Of a stretch of 64,000 nucleotides of DNA, positions 11,424 through 22,112 are shown one piece after another. The position numbers were made by a program, and so were the translations under genes. Location of the stretch: contig CM054060.1 of the NCBI GenBank assembly GCA_028641055.1, positions 239,348,833 through 239,412,832 of the forward strand, written 5' to 3'. The stretch is from Alopecurus myosuroides (taxonomy: Eukaryota; Streptophyta; Magnoliopsida; Poales; Poaceae). Positions within the stretch are counted from its first letter, which is position 1; every line of letters begins with the position of its first letter. The notes beneath the pieces are model-generated. The model saw only the letters and a list, made by a program, of their open reading frames with translations. It did not search any database and was not told where the DNA came from.

Positions 11424-11453
11424 CCCGTTGCAACGCACGGGTATATATGCTAG

Positions 11454-12103
11454 TTTTTACTCAAATAATCATAACTTTTGATTGAAAGGTCGAAATAACG
11501 TCTATTTTGTTTCTAAAAACTTGCAAAAACAAACTCTTTCAAATGGAAACATTTATGTGCTGTTTTAAACACTATTAAAAATTATCTTTAGAAAAAATGA
11601 TTAAATCACTCATAGCTACTTATTGTTAGTTTTAATTTAGAAAAATAATAAAATGTAAATAATAGTCAATTAAATTTTTAGTGGCATCCTATAAGCTAAA
11701 TATTATATTTTGAAAGTCATTATTACCCATTCTTCATATTCTTATATTTAAAGTATGATCAAACCCTCATAGCAACTATGTGCTTTTCTATTTAGAAAAT
11801 AATTGACACTTTTAATTGGGGTTTAATATTATTCAGAGGAGAGTCAAAAAAATGCCAATATTGTTTTCCAAGGTCCTTTACTTGTTTTCATAGAGAAAAT
11901 AACTTATATAAACACTTTATGGTTAATACTTGATATAATATTTGGAGAAAACAAAACAACTTGGTATAATTATTTAAATGTGGGAACACTATAGTATTAC
12001 AACAACAAAATACCTCCGTATGTAAAAAAACATTATTGCAACATTTTTTTAATAGTAATGTAACAAAAAATGCACAAACAACTTTTTTTTTGTTCAGATT
12101 GCT
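11454..12103 (-). other. AT-rich DNA, likely continuation of the host LTR
   Basis: No gene is visible. The segment begins at the T that pairs with A4379 as the Helitron target site. Rejoined and read on the minus strand, it leads into the CT-rich stretch and TATA box at about 4064, as in the AT-rich upstream part of long LTRs. The left boundary is firm; the right boundary is unknown. Confidence 0.4.
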
Positions 12104-13253
12104 TTGCAACATAAATCAGCAGAAATTAAACAATCATATACTATTATAACAAAAATTCATTTGTTCGTATCAACTAAAAATTGGGTAAGCAAAAAAATCG
12201 ACATAAAAATGCTTGCAAGATATATAATAGCATGTAAACATTATCGAAAAATAGAGGAATACCCAAACTTACAAACGCTCAGAAAATCTTGCAACATCTC
12301 GCATGTGATTTCGCTCTAAAAACATACAGATTTGTTACAATTTGGGAGAACTTTTTCAAAGCCAAAAAACCGAGGGAACACAAAATTGTAGCAACCGCCC
12401 CAAAACATGAAAAATCTAGCATGTGTTTTCACAACAATCTGGAGAAAAATCTTACAAATAACCGTAACTAGCTAACTAGGGTGTTGGAATCTTTTTCACA
12501 CGTCAAAATTTGACCAAAACTTGCTATTGGGCCGAAAAAACGTGAGCGACCCAGATAATCCTTATCGATGCGAGCGGAAGAGAGACCTAACACACATCGG
12601 CCTAGCTAATCCATGGCGATGCACGTGCACGGAAGAGTGACCCACACGATGGCACGTTAGGTCGCGCTAAGTAAAGGGTTTTCAAATCCGTAAATTCATT
12701 CACTCCATCAGTTGCACATTAATTTGCAACATAAAAAACCAACTATTTTAACAAAATGTATGAGCAACAACATGAAAATGCTTGCAACATTTAGTAGCAG
12801 GTAAACATCGTCGAAAAACAGGGGAACACCCAAACTTACAAACGCTCAGAAAACCTTGCAACATCTCGGGTATGATTTCGATATAAAAACATATGGATTT
12901 GTTACAATTTGGGAAAACGTGTTCAACATCTAAAAACCGAATGAACACAAACTTGTAGCAATCGTCCCAAAACTTTAAAAATCTAGCATGTGTTTTTGTA
13001 ACAGAATTATCACATGTATGCACTATCAAAATATAAAAAAGAAAAATCTTATAAACGACTGTAACTAGCTAAATTGGACTAAACCTTGCTATTGGGCCAA
13101 AAAAAACGTGAGCGGCCCAGATAATCCTTATCGATTCGTGCGGAAGAGAGACCTAACAAACATCGGCCTAGCTAATCCTTAGCGATGCGCATGTTAGGTC
13201 GCCCTAAGTAAAGGGTTTTCAAATCTGTAAATTCATTCACTCCATCAGTTGGA
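12104..13253. repeat. Diverged tandem duplication, two copies of about 0.53-0.61 kb
   Basis: Copy 1 spans about 12104-12716 and copy 2 about 12725-13253. Both start TGCAACATAAA and end CATTCACTCCATCAGTTG. They share long blocks such as 'acccaaacttacaaacgctc' (12261 and 12828) and 'cagataatccttatcgat'. They differ by indels of about 30 bp and scattered substitutions, so the duplication is old. No coding capacity was recognised. It lies just downstream of the DUF3615 gene. Confidence 0.8.
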
Positions 13254-13325
13254 CACTGCCCTAGACATAAATCGGCAAAATAAAGACAAGACAAACATAT
13301 AATATAGAGACAGAGACGGTTTTGC

Positions 13326-15564
13326 CTATATCCTTGTATTGTTGTAAATATGTGGAATGGCACAATGGCCGCCACTATATTTTGTACCTTTTGGATGAAA
13401 TATATTCGGACCACATCCAAAGCAGTAAGTGATGTCAACATCCTTCCTCTCCAGCGAAGTGCCCTGAGGGTTGTCAATGCCCGAACCGGCCCAACGTCCA
13501 GCTGCAACACAAACAATCAAAGACTTACTCAGAAAACATCAATGGATAGAGCATATGCATTCATACTGTATGCAATCAAATGAACAGGTATATCCCATAC
13601 GATAGAGATACCGTAAGTAATTTAACCTTGAGAGCAGATTGTATGGAAGATCTCAACTGAATATACAGTGATAATCATTTTGACCGTATGTACTATATAT
13701 ATAGTCATAAATCATACTGAGTATACAAAGCTTCTAGTGTAGTGAAAACGTCGTTGTATCCATGCATGCAAGTATTATGTGGTCACGTGTGTGACAAGAG
13801 CATGTTAAGTTGTAATAAGGCGCAGGTGAAGATTACTAATAATGGGGCAGCTAGTATAATAGATAGGAAGATGCACAAAAGCTTGTGACTTGTGGCCATA
13901 CTCTGGCATTCAGCATAACATACAGCCCATATTAATTAAGGATGTTTTTGGTTAAGAGAAAGCAACTATCCTCGCAAAACCTTTGCATGGTTTTGGTGAG
14001 TTGACCTCATTCCTTGGTGTTGGTTAGAGGAACCAAAACAGTTCTCTCTCAAGCAGTCAAGCTAACAAAAGTACAAAACCAAGAGTCTCTAGTTGGTTCT
14101 GATCAATTTTTATCTCACACCAAACAAGGCTAACTACACAAAATGCTAAGGTATCCAGTACGTACAATACTGTAATGACATGAAATTCTCCCTATTACAG
14201 AAGTACTCTGCCAGTTCATGTACGAGACTTGCAATTTATCATAAGATAGTGTATTTATCAAAAACAAATCATGAAATCATGTTTCACTATATCGATCATC
14301 CCCCTAAAGGTGCACCGTGCACACATCATAACTGCTTGACTACATAAAAAGTAAGAAACGTTCCAACAGTGTGTAAAATGTCATAACTGGTTAATCTTTC
14401 GCATAATCAAGTCTTTATTCATCATTTGTAGACTACATTACGACTTGTATCCTAGTAAACCCGTGTTATTTGGGATTGCATTCATGTAACACATGTTCAT
14501 TTTAGACTAACCTACTACTTTTAAGTTGCCAGGTTCTTCAGAGGAGGCATATAATTTTTCCATGGAGTAGATGATTGATCGTCGACAATGTTTGAGCAAG
14601 AAAAGTTACCAGTAGAGTCAGAACCTAAAGGCTCACAGCAGGTGACAGAGAAACCTCTTGGATTCTGCTTTGTGGAACACGACTGCAGCTCGGCAAAGAA
14701 TAGCTGTTCCCGCGAACCCTCCTTGCTAGATTTTGCAGTGAAGTTAATGTGCTTGTAAGGATAAGATGAAGAAGCCACGAAGACGACTGGACCGACCTCC
14801 AGGAGCTCAAGCTTGATCTGGGCAGAAAAAATGATAACGTGTCATGACAATTAGACATTTGGACGTATACCATCCCAAGAGAGATAGTGTGGCTACAACA
14901 GGTGGATAAATGTCCTTCAAAAAAAAGTGGATAAATTTACAGAGCTCACCTTATTCTTTTTGTTGTAGTAATCCAAGGCTATCTTTGCAGTTCTCATGGA
15001 CTGCTGACGGTGAGCTTTTGGATTCGGCCGAATCGAAGGACAGCCACCTTTCATGTACCTAGGGTCCTTGGCCCTGCAACCAACAAATAGAACAGAATAA
15101 TGTCAAATCGAAGCACCTAACAGAATTAGATAGCTACTGCAAGAAACCAACCAGCACTATTGCGTAACTATCAAACATAAGCAGGCACGGTAAAACAAAA
15201 ACAAAAAAGAGTCAGGTAAATTGCATCGAACAGTCGCATTATAATATAAGGTCCGGAGTTTCAAGGGGCACGCATCAGATGACCTAGCGGTGACACCGGC
15301 TATATAGTGAAGGGTCTGCTCGGGATGAGGAACTGAAAGACACATGGATTCTTCTTACCACGGAGGCTCAGCTGGCATCGGAGGTGGAACCCAGGCGGGG
15401 GTGACTGCGGCCGCCGGGGCAGGGGAGGAATCTTCAGATGAACCAGGCACAAGGAGGGCGTAGGAGCTTTCCGGGTTCCAGGGAGGCGGCGGGCAAGGTT
15501 CTCCTACACAAGGGCCAAGTGGCCGCTCTGGCTGGGTCACCCCGACCGGCGTGATCGCAGCCAT
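13326..15564 (-). CDS. DUF3615-type protein gene, four exons, about 237 aa
   Basis: Exons: 15564-15359, 15073-14950, 14817-14610 and 13501-13326 (206, 124, 208 and 176 bp; 714 bp in total, divisible by 3). All introns are GT-AG (donors GTAAGA, GTGAGC, GTAACT; acceptors TTGCAG, CCCAG, TTGCAG), and the frame is open across each junction. The start is the ATG in CGCCATGGC. The N-terminus (about 70 aa) is Pro/Ala rich. The domain follows: ARTAKIALDYYN-like segment (RTAKIALDYYNKKN), YKHINFTAKS, LFFAEL, a CC pair, then a zinc-ribbon-like end CFGCGPNIFHP and KYSGGH. This order matches plant DUF3615 proteins, a grass-expanded family of unknown role. If intron 3 is kept, the frame stops at 14521, giving 208 aa. 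No inactivating change is visible. Confidence 0.8.
13940..14130. mobile_element. Tourist-like MITE (PIF/Harbinger), about 191 bp, in intron 3
   Basis: It is flanked by TAA on both sides (13937-13939 and 14131-14133). The ends are GGATGTTTTTGGTT and, inverted, GCCTTGTTTGGTG, which resemble the Tourist terminus GGCCTTGTTTGGTT. It lies inside the 1108-bp third intron of the DUF3615 gene and does not touch its splice sites. Confidence 0.65.
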
Positions 15565-15850
15565 GGCGAGATTAGTACCCTCCTGCACCTACAGTCCCTG
15601 CTCCTAAGTTTTCGATGGTGGCGTCGTTGGTGAAAAACAAGGTGGCTCGCATCTTATTTGTTCCTTTTCTTTTTCTACCGGTAGGATGGATTCGAGTCGG
15701 ACACCTACGCCCCTGCGCGCAGATTCAGTTATCGGACGGTTCGGGTTGATAAAGACGACCAAAAGAAGATCGAACGGCTCGCGAGGCTCGTTACTACTGT
15801 GTTTAAAATTTACCGTGTGTTGCCCTTTTTAACTGTCTGAAACAGGTTCC

Positions 15851-15857
15851 ACTATAT
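15851..15857 (-). promoter_or_regulatory. Candidate TATA box of the DUF3615 gene
   Basis: On the minus strand the sequence reads GTTATATAGTGG about 290 bp upstream of the start codon, implying a leader of roughly 255 bp. The interval 15565-15902 is the whole promoter space left between the gene and the LINE end. It has no other obvious feature. Confidence 0.4.
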
Positions 15858-15978
15858 AACGGCCAGCTCCTTGGTTGTAATCCATCCATTCGATAATGCT
15901 TGTTTTTAGATAAAAGGCCTTTCGCCCAACTTTGAATTAACAAAGCCAAACAAGATTCAACGTTTACGGTACAGACTG

Positions 15979-16092
15979 TTGGGCATACAGCTTAGCCAGA
16001 AAACAGGAAGCGACTACGACAACATGTTGGGCATACAGCTTAGCCTAAGATGAAAGAAAAAACGACAACATGCTGGGCATACAGCTTTAGCC
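15979..16092 (-). repeat. Three-copy repeat in the LINE 3' UTR
   Basis: A core 'gggcatacagcttagcc' recurs at 15979-15997, 16027-16045 and 16073-16092 with spacing of about 47 bp. It lies between the end of ORF2 and the A-rich tail. Confidence 0.8.
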
Positions 16093-16139
16093 GAACAGTA
16101 AAAGGATAAGTGTCGCCAAGGGAGGCAGCAGTCCCACGA

Positions 16140-19100
16140 CTAGGAACGGAGCTGGAGACAAGATCGGTGAATCGTCTTCAACTCCGAAGTGAGCAGTCTA
16201 GCATCCTCCTGGTCCTCCCCCCGGAGCGTAGGTGTCCAAAGCTGCAGGAATACGGTGGTTTTAAACACAATTTCAGCGGGATGATTAATAATTTTTCCTT
16301 CTATGGCATGTTTATTACGGATGTTCCACAATGCCCAAGATTGGGTCAGAAAAAGCAACCAGCCGCGTCTAGCCTCTCTAGGATTCGTCGCGCTCATCAA
16401 ATTTAACCATTGATGTCTGGAGTTTGGGTTCCAGGCCCTCCCTAGGACCTGTTGCGCCACACTCCAAGAAAACGAGGCTAGGGAACGTGCGAAGAATATG
16501 TGATCCGCTGTTTCGGGGGCCACGCAGACCTTGCAGAGGCCATTCGAGGGGCCATGGCGAGTCGCAATTTGGTCGCCAGAGGGAAGCCTATCTAACATCA
16601 GCTGCTAGGCAAAGACTTTGATTTTAAGGGGGAACCTAGCCTCCCAGATATCTTTATGGAAGGGAATCGGAGTCCCCTGAGAAAGGGCAGCGTACATAGA
16701 CCGAACCGAGAATTGCCCCGAGCTCTCGAGGCTCCAAGAGATCTTGTCGGGTCCCGGGGCAAGGTGCGTCCCTTGGGTAAGGGCCGTTAGCTCATTCCAT
16801 TGTGCAAGACCTCTAGAATCTAGCGATCGACGCAGTTGAATCCCCCCTAGGATCGCCTGCTCAACCGAGATGTCTTCGTTGTCACATATGTTAAAAAGGA
16901 GGAGAAATTTGCTGGAGAGAGGCTCGTCCTCCGTCCACCGGTCAGTCCAGAATTGAGTTCGACGGCCATTGTTAACGTGGTGTCTAGCTCCTATCTTGAA
17001 AAGTTGTTTGATCTTTTGCAAGCTTTTCCAGAACTGGGATCCCCCTCTAGCAGTGCTAGCAAATATGTCGCCCTCGGGCGAGTATTTGTTGAGGATAATG
17101 ACTGCCCACAGCTCATCACCCTCCTGGTACAGCTTCCAAATCCACTTAAGCATCAAAGCTTTGTTCATAATAAGTGAGTTGATCAGCCCGAGTCCACCAA
17201 ACTCCTTCGGGCGACAGACTGACGACCAGTTGAGCATGTGATACTTTCTATTGGGCCCCGAGCCCTCCCAAAAGAATCTTGCTCGATGTGAATCCAGTTT
17301 CTCGTGCACCCCTTTTTTGATGAGAAACAACCCCATAGCATAGGTAATGAGGTTATCAAGACAGGAGTTGGAGAGGACTAATCTGCCCCCTGATGACAGA
17401 AATCTTCCAATCCAAGGTTCCACCCTGCCTGCTAATTTCTGAACTAGGAACTCCCATTGTTCCTTTGTCAGCTTCCTATCAGAAACCGGAAGACCCAGAT
17501 AAGTCATTGGGAGTTTCCCGGGTTTGCAGTTCAGCTGTCGCGCTACCCTAAGCTGTACTTCCGCCGGCTGGTTCAGAACTATGACCTCACTTTTGTGGTA
17601 ATTAATCTTTAGTCCCGACATGTTCTCGAAGCACATGAGGAGGAATTTAAGGTTAGCTACCTCATGGTCAACACATTGGATCATAATGATCGTGTCATCT
17701 GCGTATTGAAGGTGCGTCACCCCGCCAGGGTAAAGATGCGGGACCACCCCGTGTATATGCCCCGCAGAATTAGCCTTATGTAGAATTGACGAGAGCCCCT
17801 CGGCAACGAAGTTAAAAAGCAGAGGCGAGAGTGGGTCGCCCTGGCGTACCCCTCTTTTATTACGGAAGAACGGACCCATCTCCCCATTAATGGAGATCGC
17901 CGTTTGTCCTCCTTTGACTAGTTGAGAGATCCTATGGATGTACCCCGCGTCGAAACCCTTTCGCCGGAGTATGTCCGTAAGGAAGTCCCAGTTAACCCGG
18001 TCATAGGCCTTTTCGAAATCCAGCTTTAATAGGATCCCCCCAAGGCTTTTGGATTTTAACTCGTGGACGATCTCCTGAAGGGTAAGAGCACCGTCCAAGA
18101 TGAACCTCCCTTTGATGAAGGCCGTCTGATTATGACTAATCACTTTGTTGGCAATTGGGTCTAGTTTGCTTGCATAGGCTTTAGCAATGATCTTGAAGAT
18201 CACGTTGATGAGCGCGATTGGTCGGAATTGGGAGATGGTATCTGCACCTGGACATTTGGGGATCAGAGACAACACCCCAAAGTTTAGTCTCGAAATGTCT
18301 ATTCTGCCCAGAATAAAATCGTTTAAAATGTGTAGAACCCCGTTCTTCAACAGATGCCAGAATCTTTTGTAGAACACCACCGGGAACCCATCCGGTCCGG
18401 GAGCGGTATCTGTTTTCATCTCTTTCACTAAAGCCTCTAGTTCCTCTTCTGAAAAAGTGCGACATAGGACAACATTGTCCTGGTCCGATACCAACTGTGA
18501 GTGGGCCCAAATGTTTAAGGCAAGTCCACAATGTCTGGGGGAAGTCGACCCTAGTAGCTCTCGATAAAAGTCGTAGATGTGCTGTTGTAACGTTGTTTTT
18601 TCCGAGATCACTTCGTCACCCTTGATGAGCGAGGAGATGATACATTTGCGTCTTTTACCGTTAGCGATTGCATGGAAATAAGCGGTGTTAGCGTCCCCCT
18701 GGAGCGCCCACCTTATTCTACCTCTTTGCCTCCAATATTCCTCCTCAGCCCTGAAGAGGTGCATGAGTTGGTCCTCTAAGTGGAAGCGAAGGGCCCATTC
18801 CTCGTCCTCCAGATCGAGGGAATCCTCTTTCGCATCTAGTTCTTTTATAGATCTGAGTAGTGTCTCTTTTTTCTCTCTGTGGTTTTGCCCTAGGTTACGG
18901 CTCCAACCTGTAAGCCACTGTCTAGTGCCCCCGCTCATGAAGTTCCACCAGTCGATGATGTCCCTTCCTTGGACCAAACGAGACAAGTTATCCCATTTAG
19001 TTGATAGAAGTTCGGAAAAGTCGGGCAGTTCCAGCCAGCCGGTCTCAAAGAAGAAACGATTGTTGCGGATTGGGGTGCCTTCGCCCGAATCCAAGATGAG

Positions 19101-19780
19101 AGGGGTATGAACCGACCCAGGCTGGTTTCAGCTACCAGAGATAAGAGTGGGAACAAAGTATCTAGGTCCGGTGAGATGAAAACCCTGTCAAGTACGCATC
19201 TAATTGGGTTCAGCCGTTTGTTCGTCCAGGTGTAACGAGCCCCGGCCCGTTCAACCTCTCGAAGGCCCCAATTGGCTATGTGTAGATTGAACAATGCCAC
19301 CCTGGCCCAGTTAATATTGCCATTATTTTTGTCCTGGCCACCCCTAATCAGGTTAAAATCTCCTCCCATCACTATCGGGAGATCGGAGTTATCGATCTTA
19401 GCAGAAATCTCTTCCAGGAATTGGGACGAGGCCGAGTGGTCAGCGGGTCCATAGACGTTAATGAAGAGAAATTTCATACTCGAGGGACGATGAAACACCT
19501 CGAGGCTAAGGAAGTGGGCACCCCTGTCCATACTTCCTACTTCGAACAAACTGTCTCTAACTCCGATGAGCATGCCACCCGACTGGCCATTCGCAGGTAG
19601 CCAGTTCCAAAAGAAAAGGTCGTTTTGTTCTAAGCTGCGCAGTTCCATGTCAGAGAAATCATGTTTGATTGTTTCTTGCAAGCATACTATGTCTATTTTA
19701 TGTGACCGGCGAAGATCTTTTAGCAGGGTTCGACGCCCCGGTGCACTGAACCCGCGGATGTTCAGAAATAGCCATCGCAT
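16140..19780 (-). pseudogene. LINE ORF2: endonuclease, reverse transcriptase and zf-RVT, with one frameshift and one stop
   Basis: ORF2 starts at ATG 19780-19778. The apurinic-type endonuclease comes first (N-IRG near residue 7, QET, NVYGP, GGDFN, DRVFIS). A 1-nt change near 19120 breaks the frame exactly at the SDH active-site motif. The frame resumes as an 829-codon stretch (19094-16605) with the reverse transcriptase: FRPIALINVIFKIIAKA, QTAFIKGRFILDG, DFEKAYDRVNW, RQGDPLSPLLFN and the catalytic YADD. An in-frame TAG at 16607-16605 sits where TGG (Trp) is expected, and the zf-RVT region continues in the same frame to 16140 (CKVCVAPETADHIFF). No RNase H is seen. Repair of two sites would be needed for function, so this copy is dead. 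Confidence 0.92.
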
Positions 19781-22112
19781 TAGGACACCAAGGGGGTATC
19801 CCGTGCTTGGAGGGTGTTGGGCCGAGCGGGGACAGAGTCTCCCTTTTTTCCTTTGGATTTTCGCGTGTAGGGTTTTTTGGTTTGCTGGCGGGCTAACACC
19901 TGTTTCCTGGTTCTCTTGGCAGGGCCACCCGAGCCGCTGCCACGAAGGGGGAGGGGAGTTGGGTTGTTGAGGGACCCTGGCTCCGCCTCAACGGTTCTCG
20001 AGGAGTCCCTAGACTCCAGAGGGAGTGGGACGGCTAGAGCAGCGGGATCCCTATCCCCTGCCGCCGATGTCGGCGTGTTGGGCAAGTGATGGGACCCGTT
20101 CAGGTCCCCGGCAAGAGTTGCCTCCTGGTTCTTGGCAATCTGCACTTCCCTAGCTAGGGCAAGCTCCGCTTGGGCAAGCTCGGACGCTCTAATGATGGAG
20201 AGGAATTCTTTAGGGGATTCTACCGTCGTGGAGTCAAGGACTATCCCGTTATCGTTAGCTACCGCGAGGATATGGTTGTCATCGATATTTGGGAAAAGAG
20301 CAAAATGTTCAATGTTGGGGGCAGAGGTACCTGTGTCATTGCGTGCAGCCACCCCGGCGGCATCCCGGTCCAGCACCGAGCCCTCCGTCATCCATCGCCG
20401 CGCGCGCTCTTGCGGGTGGAGGAGACCGGGATCGCCGCACTCCTAAGCCCACGGGACACCGTGGCAGCCAGCGCCGGGATCACCTCTGCCGTTGCAGCAG
20501 AATCTCCGGAAAAGTCTGGTTGTGGGAACATCCCAAGCGCACCGGCGAGGGTTTTTGCGGGGCGGTCTGCGTTCTTCTTGCTGCGGCGCTCCTTGGCGTG
20601 CGCAGCAGCCGGGTCAGATGACCAGGTGGGGGTTGAGTCGTTCCCCAACCCCGTCCCGTGGATCCCCGACAGCGTGAGAGATGGGGAGGGGCAGAAGAGA
20701 CCGCGTCCGTGGACAGCGCAGGTTCCTTGCGCGGCGGAGAGGAGGGGTCAATAGAGGTCAGCTCCAGAGTCTTGGCCGATAAGAACGAGCCATACTGACC
20801 CTTCAGAGAGGTGGGGGGTTCCCAGCCCCAAATGTTTCTTCTTTCTAGTTGAGCTCGTGTCCTTGGGCGGCGGGGCCTCCTTAGGCGAGGGGCATGAGCG
20901 GCGGCCGCGCTTCCCATTCCACTCCTCTGTGTCATCCTCGGAGCTCTTCTCGGCGGCGTCATCTTTGTCCTCTTGGGGTGGAGGCGGAGGTGGAGGGGAG
21001 GCTGCAGTGCCTCTCCCTGCAGCGCGCTCCACTTCCACCCGAATTTTGAAACCTTGCTCGTTCACGAACAGTGGAAAGAACTCCATTATCCGAGCTCCAG
21101 CTCTGCAGCCGAACTGCATGCGGACATGCATTGAGGGGTCCTCCAGGGTGGCTTCATCCACGGCCATCGGGTGCCCCACCGGGCGGGCGCCGACCCGGAG
21201 CTTGCTCGCAAAGCGGAAGAGAGGGGGCACCCGTGCAGCTTCACCCACGTCGGGACCAGGACTTCGGAGGCATGCTTGTGGATGGCTCCTTCAAGAACAA
21301 TGGCTCTAGCCTTTGAGATAGGCAGGCGGAGCCCTCCACCGCGGATTGCCATCCTAAGGTTGCCTGCAGAGGGGAAGACGAGCGAGAAGTCCGCCGAGCT
21401 TATTTGCTTCACCTGCCAGTTCCATTCATCGTCGACCAGATCTTTGAACTCCGCCTCCACCTCAGAAGCAGTGAGCTCAGGGCCCTCCACAAACACCGTC
21501 GCCGAATTCGGAGGGGCCCTCCCCATCTCCCCTTCTTCCACTTCTTGGCACATGAAGCCTATACCATCCAATCCGAACCCAGCTCAGTAGGGATCGAACC
21601 TGTCATCAGAGCCCGTGCACATCGCCGAGGGATGGCCGCTCGCGTTGCACTTCACGCAGTATGGGTCCTCTGTGCAGTCAGCTTGGAAGTGCCCAACCTT
21701 GCTACAGTTGTAGCAGGTGGCCTTGGAGGCATCTGTAGCCCCTGCTACTGCTCCCGAGCCCGAGGAACCGCCGGTCCCCTCGACCGTGCCCTCAAAATTC
21801 TTCTTCTGGTAGCCAGAGCGGCCTTGACCACGCGCGCCTCTGCGGCCAAAGGGGCGCCCCCTCTGCGATTTGCCTTGCGCACCACCGCCCTCCCATCTTC
21901 TGTCACGTTGCTCCCGCTCGTGGCCATCGCGTTGCTCATGTTCACGGCTGCGACGCGGGGGAAGAGTGCCCGCGGTCGAAGGACCGCCTGTTTTCCTCCA
22001 CCTCGTGATGCAGACGCTCCTCCAGCTCCCTCCGGTCGCCACCGCCCGCGTACGCCGCGTAGGAGTGCTTCCCTTTGCGCGCCTCATCTCCACGGCCCGG
22101 CTCTCGCTCCAT
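19780..22112 (-). pseudogene. LINE ORF1: double CCHC zinc knuckle and DUF4283-like protein, several frameshifts
   Basis: Start is ATG 22112-22110. Two zinc knuckles lie near 21600-21720: CYNCSKVGHFQADC and CVKCNASGHPSAMC. An in-frame TGA at 21586-21584 follows DRFDPY, where Trp is likely. The DUF4283-type region (WNWQVKQISSADFSLVFP, PTWVKLHG, then LRVGARPVGHPMAVDEATL) spans about 21550-21080 and contains a frameshift near 21230. The Pro-rich linker and the tail (20962-19780) are broken into at least three frames. Knuckles before DUF4283 is the order found in Triticeae LINEs. The product would bind the element RNA. ORF1 ends TAATG, overlapping the ORF2 start. Confidence 0.82.

Larger units (their letters stand above)
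4380..11453 (+). mobile_element. Outer Helitron, split by later insertions
   Basis: The 5' end is TCTTTACCTAA (4380-4390) joined across the inner element to TAATAATAAAAGCG (7145 on). The 3' end has the hairpin CCCGT (11424-11428) to ACGGG (11437-11441), eight bases, then CTAG at 11450-11453. Host bases are A at 4379 and T at 11454, the A|T target typical of Helitrons, and there is no target duplication. Total span is 7074 bp. Without the inner Helitron, the MULE and the MITE it would be about 2.8 kb. No Rep/helicase is visible, so it is non-autonomous. Confidence 0.82.
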
